Assembly: GCA_024643825.1 (NCBI GenBank) | Contig: JAHEME010000027.1 | Location: 1-12,987 of the forward strand | Reading direction: 5' to 3' | Length of the DNA: 12,987 bases | Source of the DNA: Chloroflexota bacterium | Lineage (GTDB): Bacteria; Chloroflexota; Anaerolineae; Aggregatilineales; UBA3940 | Shown here: positions 7,170-12,987 of the stretch, in pieces | Layout: every line of letters begins with the position of its first letter | Position numbering within the stretch: position 1 is the stretch's first letter | Notes under the pieces: model-generated | What the model saw: only the letters and a program-made list of their open reading frames with translations | Told to the model about the DNA's origin: nothing | The model's database searches: none | Made by a program: the position numbers and the translations under genes

Positions 7170-8156
7170 TTAGGTGAAATGAATGCTAGATTGATCGCCA
7201 GCGATCACAGTGTGCTTACGGCCAATAACTTCGGCTCGTTCGCCAATCAGCGACTGATCGACAATCACCTGCTGGATGGTTGCCCCAGCTTCGATGATCG
7301 AATCACGGATGATGCTATCACTGATCTCACAGTTCTCCCCAATAGTAGTGTAAGGGCCAACGATAGTATTTCGCAGCGTTGCGCTTGGATGGATATGTAC
7401 GGGAGGGACGACCATCACATCGGCACGTTGGAGTTCATTTCCATTATCGAACCCATGCCCCAGTAGGTAGCGATTAGTCTCAAGCACAGTTTCAGGTTTC
7501 CCTGTATCTAGCCACACAGAAACAGGTTGGGTTCGGAAGTTCGCACCCTGTTCCACCATGATCTGGAAGGCATCAGCGATGAAAAATTCACCTTTGGTCT
7601 TGCGGTCAAATTCGATCTGGCTCTCAATCGCGTGGAGCATCTTGACCGCATCCCGAATGTAATAAAGTCCAATGACCGCGTTCTTGTTATCCATTGACGC
7701 TGGCTTCTCGATGAATCGGGTAATCTTCCCGGTAGCATCAACTTCCACAACACCAAAACGGCGTGGGTCTTCTACCTCTTTGACAAATGCGATAGCGTCA
7801 GCGGATGTAGTTTCAATGATGCGGAGGTCTGTCTCAAACAGCGTATCCGCAAAAAGTACGATAGTCGGGCCATCCAGATAGCTGCGAGCAAGATAAATAG
7901 CTGGCGATTGCCCGATCAGTTCTTCCTGGCGAATAAACCGGGATTTGAAGTCATACGTTTTGGTGATGTATGCTTCCAATTGTTCGCCCAGATATCCGAC
8001 AATAAAGATGTATTCATCAATGTTCAGGACAGCTAGCGAGTCGAGTAGATGCTTGAGCATCGGTTGACCAGCAATGGTTATGAGTGGTTTAGGACGGCTG
8101 TAAGTATGAGGTCGCAGCCGGGAACCGTAACCTGCCATGGGGATGACAATTTTCAT
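7170..8156 (-). CDS. Sugar-1-phosphate nucleotidyltransferase with beta-helix C-terminus
   Basis: 328 residues. The N-terminal Rossmann-like domain carries the nucleotidyltransferase loop GYGSRLRPHT (9-18), PKPL (22-25) with Lys23, LFADTLF (101-107) with metal-binding Asp104, FIEKP (148-152), GLYYI (163-167) and WLDTGKPE (215-222). The C-terminal part (about 250-320) is a left-handed beta-helix of hexapeptides (IHPSAT, IVGPYT, IGENCE, ...). This is the long dTDP-/UDP-glucose pyrophosphorylase-like architecture that makes an NDP-sugar from a sugar-1-phosphate and NTP; the sugar and base are not decidable. The start at 8156 is chosen because GGAG (8163-8166) lies six bases upstream; the in-frame ATG eight codons earlier contains that site inside its coding sequence. 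It is the first gene of a minus-strand unit, divergent from the kinase-like gene. No other sugar-nucleotide genes are in view. Confidence 0.9.
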   Translation of the reverse strand: MKIVIPMAGYGSRLRPHTYSRPKPLITIAGQPMLKHLLDSLAVLNIDEYIFIVGYLGEQLEAYITKTYDFKSRFIRQEELIGQSPAIYLARSYLDGPTIVLFADTLFETDLRIIETTSADAIAFVKEVEDPRRFGVVEVDATGKITRFIEKPASMDNKNAVIGLYYIRDAVKMLHAIESQIEFDRKTKGEFFIADAFQIMVEQGANFRTQPVSVWLDTGKPETVLETNRYLLGHGFDNGNELQRADVMVVPPVHIHPSATLRNTIVGPYTTIGENCEISDSIIRDSIIEAGATIQQVIVDQSLIGERAEVIGRKHTVIAGDQSSIHFT

Positions 8157-8167
8157 TCCATACTCCA

Positions 8168-8182
8168 AAGTGCGTCGCACTT
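8168..8182. repeat. 15-bp perfect palindrome between divergent genes
   Basis: AAGTGCG-T-CGCACTT, a perfect 7-bp inverted repeat with a single central base. It sits immediately upstream of the nucleotidyltransferase ribosome binding site and about 27 bases upstream of the -10 box serving the kinase-like gene, a position suitable for a dimeric repressor or activator acting on either unit. Confidence 0.45.
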
Positions 8183-8205
8183 CGCTATCGTTCCAGAGTG
8201 CAGGA

Positions 8206-8214
8206 TGGTATAAT
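8206..8214 (+). promoter_or_regulatory. Extended -10 promoter of the kinase-like/hydantoinase B unit
   Basis: TGG followed by TATAAT forms an extended -10 element (TGnTATAAT). There is no convincing -35, which extended -10 promoters tolerate. Transcription would start near 8221, leaving a leader of about 40 bases that contains the ribosome binding site GGGAGAGG (8243-8250). Confidence 0.6.
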
Positions 8215-8258
8215 CTTTACATTCCAGTTCAGGCCCAAAAACGGGAGAGGCAACCTCA

Positions 8259-8981
8259 GTGATGACAGAGTATCTGACCGACGTTGAGCGTCTTGCACAG
8301 GCAGCGGCGGGTCAGCTTCCCAGGTTGCTGTTTATCATCGCGGGGCCGTCTGGTGTGGGTAAGAATACCATTATCAAAGAGGTGCTGACAAACCATCCGC
8401 GAGAAATGAGCCGCCTCATCACGTATACGACCCGCCCCCCGCGTGAGGATGAAGTCGAAGGGGAGCAGTATCATTTTGTCACATCCGATCAGTTTCGCGA
8501 TCTTGCCCTTGACGGGCAGTTGATGGAAGCCGACGAAAATGCCGTTGGCCGCGATGTATATAACCTGGGCTATGTATATAGCATGCCAACCGACATCTTT
8601 GCAGGAGTATCCCCCAGCAAACACCTTATCATCGCTGAAGTGGATATTTATGGGATGCGTCTCTTGCGCCAGCATTATCCTGATTGCATAACCATCTTCG
8701 TTACCACCTCGCCAGCAACTCTGCTTGAACGCATCCGTGACCGTCCCGACGAACATATGAACGAGCACAATCTGACCCATCGTATGGAAACAGCACGAGA
8801 GCAGATCGCTGCTGCCAGCGAGTTCAATTATATCGTGTTTAATGATGAAGGACGTTTATTCCACGCAGTTCGTTCGGTGGAGGTTATCATTCGCTCTGAG
8901 CGTATGAGAGTTCGTAGCAATGTAAATCTTCTTGAGGCCCTCCCCTCCGAGTTTTCCCACCAGCCCCAAAAACAGTCCTGA
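8259..8981 (+). CDS. Guanylate-kinase-like P-loop protein
   Basis: 240 residues, longer than the usual 190-210 of bacterial guanylate kinase, with about 20 extra at the N-terminus and 25-30 at the C-terminus. Shared features are the P-loop GPSGVGKNT (29-37), TYTTRPPRE (55-63) with Arg59 and Arg62, GEQYHFV (68-74), LMEADE (88-93), EVDIYG (127-132), the lid-type RIRDR (158-162) and the closing FNYIVFND (189-196). Guanylate kinase phosphorylates GMP to GDP with ATP. Deviations: Asn36 replaces the Walker A Ser/Thr (other guanylate kinases also vary here, e.g. Gly), and the GMP-site Tyr-Gly-Thr region reads VYNLGYVYSMP with an apparent insertion. It may be a divergent guanylate kinase or a paralogue with another substrate. 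The frame opens with GTG 8259 followed by ATG 8262; AGAGG is eight or eleven bases away, so either may be used. Hydantoinase B follows after 11 bases. Confidence 0.8.
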   Translation: MMTEYLTDVERLAQAAAGQLPRLLFIIAGPSGVGKNTIIKEVLTNHPREMSRLITYTTRPPREDEVEGEQYHFVTSDQFRDLALDGQLMEADENAVGRDVYNLGYVYSMPTDIFAGVSPSKHLIIAEVDIYGMRLLRQHYPDCITIFVTTSPATLLERIRDRPDEHMNEHNLTHRMETAREQIAAASEFNYIVFNDEGRLFHAVRSVEVIIRSERMRVRSNVNLLEALPSEFSHQPQKQS

Positions 8982-8992
8982 TGTTGAAATAG

Positions 8993-10612
8993 ATGATTGG
9001 CACAGATTTTCCGCAAAGTTTTCCTCTTGTAGATAGCGTCCAATTAGAAATTTTCAAACATCTCTTTTCGTCAGTTGCGGAGGAGATGGGTATTACCCTG
9101 GGACGGACCGCGTACTCTCCCAATATCAAAGAGCGACGCGACTATTCCTGTGCGCTGTTTCTGGGCGATGGTCGCATGCTCGCACAAGCAGCTCACATTC
9201 CCGTTCACCTGGGGGCCATGCCTGCCTCCGTACGATCTGCCCTGACGCATAGTGCACCCTTTCAACCGGGTGACATCATTGCCCTGAATGATCCCTATCT
9301 GGGCGGAACGCATCTGCCAGATATTACACTGGTCTCTCCAATCTTTATGGAGAGCGATCATCCAGCGTTCTTTGTCGCTTCACGGGCACATCATGCCGAT
9401 ATTGGCGGTATGTCGCCAGGATCGATGCCGCTCTCTACCGATCTGTTTCAGGAAGGCATTATCATCCCGCCAATCAAATTAGTAGAAGGAGGGGTGACGA
9501 ACGAAGCGGCTTTGGCTTTGATCGTGCGCAACTCGCGCACCCCGGAGGAACGTCATGGCGATCTGTCCGCACAGCAGGCATCTCACGCCGTCGGGGAACG
9601 ACGATTGCGCGAGATCATTGAGCGTTACAGTCTTGAAGAAGTCAATCATCAGGCAGAAGCTCTCATTGCCTATGCAGGCCGTTTGACGAGGGCCATGCTC
9701 TCTGACCTCCCTACGGGGGTGTATAGCTATGAAGATGTGCTCGACGATGATGGGATCACCAACGAGCGTATACCCATACGTATCAAGGTGACGTTGCAGG
9801 ATGGAAGTTTGACAGCAGATTTTACAGGTTCATCGTCCGCTGTAGCTGGTTCAGTGAATGCGGTGGTCGCTATTGTCCACTCTGCGGTTGGGTACGTCGT
9901 GCGCTGTATTGCAGGCGAAAGTCTCCCAATGAATCACGGTGTCTTCGAGCCACTCAAGATCGTTGTCCTTTCAGGCAGCGTTCTTGATCCTGGCCCCCCA
10001 CATGCAGTTGCCGGGGGTAATGTGGAAACCTCCATGCGGATCGTTGATGTGCTGTATGGTGCGCTTGCACAGGCCCTCCCGGATCAGATACCTGCCGCCA
10101 GCCAGGGCACGATGAATAATCTCACCTTTGGCGGCATCGACCCATCCACAGGCCGTTCCTTTGCCTATTATGAGACAATGGGGGGCGGATCAGGGGCTGG
10201 GCCTGAGACGGACGGAGCCAGCGCGATTCACTGCCATATGAGCAATACGCTCAACACCCCCATCGAAGCCCTTGAGATGGCTTTCCCGGTGCGTGTTCAT
10301 CGCTATGCGCGGCGTCGTGGTTCTGGTGGAGAGGGAATCCATCAGGGGGGAGATGGCATCGAACGCGAATTGGAATTTCTTGCTCCGGCAACGCTTACCA
10401 TTCTATCGGATCGCCGCCAGCAGCCGCCTTATGGGTTATCAGGTGGGAAGCCAGGAACCTGTGGGGAAAACAGGCTCCGGCGGGCAGGTAGTGTCGAGGA
10501 TGAAATTCTACCCGGCAAGGTATCTTGCCGGGTAGAGTCTGGGGATGTCTTGCGAATTCATACTCCTGGCGGTGGCGGATGGGGTCAGATCAGCGAGAAA
10601 TCTGAGTCCTGA
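8993..10612 (+). CDS. Hydantoinase B/oxoprolinase family protein
   Basis: 539 residues, full length for the HyuB/5-oxoprolinase C-terminal-half family. Typical blocks: EEMGITLGRTAYSPNIKERR (30-49), AQAAHIPVHLGAMP (64-77), LNDPYLGGTHLPDI (98-111), SRAHHADIGGMSPGS (130-144) with likely metal-binding His/Asp residues, EGIIIPP (154-160) and the C-terminal TPGGGGWG. Characterised members (N-methylhydantoinase, 5-oxoprolinase, acetone carboxylase) normally need a HyuA-type ATPase subunit; none is encoded on either side within this window. The substrate is therefore unknown. The gene starts 11 bases after the kinase-like stop with no clear ribosome binding site, suggesting reinitiation or coupling. 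The start is supported by the family N-terminus beginning just after it (VDSVQLEIFKHL). A strong hairpin lies in its 3' end at 10507-10536. It converges on the penicillin-binding protein gene across 42 bases without a classical terminator. Confidence 0.92.
   Translation: MIGTDFPQSFPLVDSVQLEIFKHLFSSVAEEMGITLGRTAYSPNIKERRDYSCALFLGDGRMLAQAAHIPVHLGAMPASVRSALTHSAPFQPGDIIALNDPYLGGTHLPDITLVSPIFMESDHPAFFVASRAHHADIGGMSPGSMPLSTDLFQEGIIIPPIKLVEGGVTNEAALALIVRNSRTPEERHGDLSAQQASHAVGERRLREIIERYSLEEVNHQAEALIAYAGRLTRAMLSDLPTGVYSYEDVLDDDGITNERIPIRIKVTLQDGSLTADFTGSSSAVAGSVNAVVAIVHSAVGYVVRCIAGESLPMNHGVFEPLKIVVLSGSVLDPGPPHAVAGGNVETSMRIVDVLYGALAQALPDQIPAASQGTMNNLTFGGIDPSTGRSFAYYETMGGGSGAGPETDGASAIHCHMSNTLNTPIEALEMAFPVRVHRYARRRGSGGEGIHQGGDGIERELEFLAPATLTILSDRRQQPPYGLSGGKPGTCGENRLRRAGSVEDEILPGKVSCRVESGDVLRIHTPGGGGWGQISEKSES
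10507..10536. repeat. 13-bp perfect inverted repeat inside the hydantoinase B coding sequence
   Basis: TCTACCCGGCAAG (10507-10519), a four-base GTAT loop, and CTTGCCGGGTAGA (10524-10536). It encodes ILPGKVSCRV near the protein's C-terminus, a conserved part of the family, so the pairing arises through codon choice. No T-run follows on either strand, so it is not a standard intrinsic terminator, but it lies about 120 bases beyond the stop of the convergent penicillin-binding protein gene. Confidence 0.85.
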
Positions 10613-10654
10613 CCCGCTAACCGTTGGCTGCAAATCGCATAGATGCTGCGTCAT

Positions 10655-12987
10655 TTACGGAGTCACATTAATTGTGATTCGATCAGAGACTGACGTGTTC
10701 CCCACAGTGTCATATGCGCGTAGTTGAATGAAGTGAACTCCCGGTTCGGCGATAATCCATCGCTCACTGAATGGTGCAACGGTACTCGTGCTGATCAATT
10801 GGTCATCCACATAAAACTCGACGCGATTCATGGAGATGTTATCCGAAATTAGCGGCTGAATCGTCACGAATTCATCCGCCATCGCAAATATTTGCTCTGG
10901 CTTAGGGGTAATGATCTGAATTGATGGAGGCGTGTTGTCAACCGTCACCTGAATGATCGCTTCCTGGATCGAGTTATCTCCTCTCACAACTGTGAGCCGC
11001 AGGCTGTAGAGGCCATCAAGCAGTCGCGCATCCCAGATGCCGAGATCTCCTTGCCATTGCGACGCAAAATGATCCTGTCCAATCTGCGTCCATTCGGTTG
11101 GATTCAGACCCTCTCCGTAAGCGAGCCGAAATACCTGAAAGTTGGGATCAGTGGCATTGCCCTTGATCGTGACTGCGCCTCGCACATACGAGAAAGGTAA
11201 TGGGTCTGCAATAGCCACAGCGTCCAGGACATTAGGAGCGCCCACTGTGTCGTATTCTGTGGGCGGCTGTGGGATGCCCGCCTCCCGAACCCAGTCGGCG
11301 GCAGCAGCAGGAAGAATCTCAAAAACACGTTCCTCGGTCTTATCGGCGGGTGTGAACACCGTAGCCAGTAACCCGGTATCTGCATTGATGAGAAAAGGCT
11401 GGTAAACCGTATCAAGTGTCGTCGGCTCAGTTCCCTGGACGAAAATCTCTTGTTTTGTAGGACAATAGGGTGTTGGTAGCATCCCGCTGGTCTGGCACAC
11501 AGTAACCGTCGCGATATTATCAGGTTTGTTCCAGTCTTGAGGGGGCATGTCGCGACTTGCGTATTCCATCACCGCCTTCCAGATCGGTGCGGCCCCCACA
11601 ATTGCGGGCATCTCATCCATTGGGGAGTTATCCGTATTCCCAACCCATATCCCGGCAACGATCTGCGTCGTGTAACCAATCGTCCAGTTGTCGCGATAAT
11701 CATTCGTTGTGCCCGTTTTCACAGCAGCAGGCAGATCCAGTGCCAGGGCGCTGTTAGCTCCGACGCTGGGCCGCCGGACAATGTCATCCGAGAGAATATT
11801 GTTGATCAGATAAGCAAGTGACGGATCAACCACCCGGTTGCTGGCGAATGTGTTAGCTTCCCCATACGTCCACAATGCTGTTCCATCCCGATCTTCAACC
11901 CGCAAAATCAGCGTTGGATCAAGGGTGCGGTAGCTAGGGCGTCGATCTTCCTGGGGCACAGGGCGACCCCGCATTTCGCCCATATTTGCTAGAGTTCCAT
12001 AGGCGTATGTCAAATCGTAAAGAGTGACCTCTCCCCCACCCAGCGTTAGAGAGAGACCATAATGATCCAGCCCTCGATCCAGCGTGTTAATGCCAAGCGC
12101 GTGTGCGGTATGGATGACGTTATCGATGCCGACCCATTGCAGAACCTCTACGGCGGGAACATTGTAGGAATTTGCCAGCGCAGCTCGAATACTCTGCGGA
12201 CCATGAAACTGTCGATCAAAATTTTCTGGCACATATGGCTGATTGCTTCCGACATCAAACGCAGTGCGGACATCCAGCGTCATCGTTGCAGGAGAAAATC
12301 CCTGTTGGAAAGCGGTCAAATACGTAAACGGCTTAAACGCAGATCCGGGCTGCCGCTCAGCCAGTGCGACATTGAAGTTGCCGTCAATGCTGGGATCGTA
12401 ATAGTCCATGCTCCCGATCATGGCGAGCACTTCGCCTGTCAGTGGGTTCATCACCACAATGGCGGAGTTAGAAACATGATGATCGACATAGCTATCCTGC
12501 GATGCCACCGGTTGTAGATATTGAGCAGCTACACAGGGGCTTCCGTCTGAAGCAGCGACAACGGTCGTGGGGTCATTCCCAGAAAGCCGTGTGATGTGAG
12601 AGCGTGCAGCACATTCTGCTTGAAGATAGAGATCATAATCTAATGTTGTGTAGACGACCAATCCACCCCGATACACGCGCGTCGGACCAAACAGATCTTC
12701 CAATTGTTTGCGGGCTGCAATAGAGAAATGAGGAGCAAGAAGGTCAAAGCGTTGTTCAGGTAGATGAATCTGAAGAGGCGTATCATAAGCAAGGCCTGCC
12801 TCTTCTTGCGTGATGTACCCTTGTTGAGTCATGAAATCGAGCACTAGCCGCTGGCGTTCCTTCGCAAGATCGAAATTGTCGATAGGATTCAATGCTGGGG
12901 ATTGCGGGATCGCAGCCAGCATCGCGGATTCTGCCAGCGTCAGTTCATTGGCTGGCTTATCAAAATATACTTGGGCAGCAGCTTCTA
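10655..12987 (-). CDS. Class A penicillin-binding protein (PBP1A type) with Ig-like C-terminus, N-terminus outside window
   Basis: The frame stays open through the right edge: codons before the internal Met at 12922 read EAAAQVYFDKPANELTLAESA, the conserved end of the family 51 glycosyltransferase domain, so the true start lies outside. Numbering from that Met, the transpeptidase domain carries the active-site S194-x-x-K197 (GSAFKPF), S252-Y-N254 and K402-T-G404 (VKTGTTND), all intact. The enzyme polymerises glycan strands and cross-links peptidoglycan on the outer face of the membrane; the membrane anchor is in the missing part. After the transpeptidase come a two-Cys segment (CQTSGMLPTPYC, 476-487) and about 175 residues of Ig-like beta structure (about 580-660 and 665-755: TIKGNATDPN..., VDNTPPSIQI..., VEFYVDDQLI), probably wall-associated. 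It converges with the hydantoinase B gene; no U-rich terminator was found just past its stop. Confidence 0.95.
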   Translation of the reverse strand, partial: EAAAQVYFDKPANELTLAESAMLAAIPQSPALNPIDNFDLAKERQRLVLDFMTQQGYITQEEAGLAYDTPLQIHLPEQRFDLLAPHFSIAARKQLEDLFGPTRVYRGGLVVYTTLDYDLYLQAECAARSHITRLSGNDPTTVVAASDGSPCVAAQYLQPVASQDSYVDHHVSNSAIVVMNPLTGEVLAMIGSMDYYDPSIDGNFNVALAERQPGSAFKPFTYLTAFQQGFSPATMTLDVRTAFDVGSNQPYVPENFDRQFHGPQSIRAALANSYNVPAVEVLQWVGIDNVIHTAHALGINTLDRGLDHYGLSLTLGGGEVTLYDLTYAYGTLANMGEMRGRPVPQEDRRPSYRTLDPTLILRVEDRDGTALWTYGEANTFASNRVVDPSLAYLINNILSDDIVRRPSVGANSALALDLPAAVKTGTTNDYRDNWTIGYTTQIVAGIWVGNTDNSPMDEMPAIVGAAPIWKAVMEYASRDMPPQDWNKPDNIATVTVCQTSGMLPTPYCPTKQEIFVQGTEPTTLDTVYQPFLINADTGLLATVFTPADKTEERVFEILPAAAADWVREAGIPQPPTEYDTVGAPNVLDAVAIADPLPFSYVRGAVTIKGNATDPNFQVFRLAYGEGLNPTEWTQIGQDHFASQWQGDLGIWDARLLDGLYSLRLTVVRGDNSIQEAIIQVTVDNTPPSIQIITPKPEQIFAMADEFVTIQPLISDNISMNRVEFYVDDQLISTSTVAPFSERWIIAEPGVHFIQLRAYDTVGNTSVSDRITINVTP

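Noticed and set aside
8157..8180. Earlier ATG (8180) for the nucleotidyltransferase
   Set aside because: The ribosome binding site GGAG for the 8156 start lies within that extension, and the family begins at MKIVIPMAG.
10613..10654. Terminator between hydantoinase B and the penicillin-binding protein gene
   Set aside because: No stable stem followed by a T-run is visible on either strand.

Overview
The window looks like a chromosomal stretch of a free-living bacterium of moderate GC content, most likely a Chloroflexota (Anaerolineae-like) lineage. This is inferred from protein style only: a four-domain S1 protein with long acidic tails, a bifunctional penicillin-binding protein with Ig-like C-terminal domains, WD40 repeats with the characteristic tail motif STEELITYAKE/RELTPNEREQFGL, and a Chloroflexota-like cyclic-nucleotide-binding domain. 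No rRNA, tRNA, CRISPR array, insertion sequence or phage gene was seen.

Layout. (1) 2-337: C-terminal end of a cyclic-nucleotide-binding-domain protein, cut by the window edge. (2) 334-1336, minus: a decayed WD40-repeat gene with in-frame stops and frameshifts. (3) 1435-1825, minus: a cold-shock protein gene with a terminator behind it and a second intrinsic terminator inside its own leader, which suggests attenuation. (4) 2008-3546, plus: a ribosomal protein S1-like gene, divergent from the cold-shock gene, each with its own TATAAT box, followed by a clear terminator. (5) 3642-5414, plus: a tandem GNAT-type acetyltransferase and a DUF429 RNase H-fold protein, probably cotranscribed. (6) 8156-5424, minus: a three-gene unit of sugar-1-phosphate nucleotidyltransferase, class I/II aminotransferase and DUF5698/DUF2179 membrane protein. 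(7) 8259-10612, plus: a guanylate-kinase-like protein and a hydantoinase B/oxoprolinase-type protein 11 bases apart, driven by an extended -10 promoter divergent from unit 6. (8) 10655-12987, minus: a class A penicillin-binding protein whose N-terminus lies outside the window.

Most genes are ordinary housekeeping or envelope genes. The cold-shock and S1 genes both encode RNA-binding proteins of the translation apparatus and share a divergent control region. The nucleotidyltransferase may feed surface glycan synthesis and the penicillin-binding protein builds peptidoglycan. The oddest items are the terminator inside the cold-shock leader, the kinase-like/hydantoinase B pair with no hydantoinase A partner in view, a 13-bp perfect stem inside the hydantoinase B coding sequence, and the freshly broken WD40 gene. 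No strong case for a wholly new multi-gene system was found.
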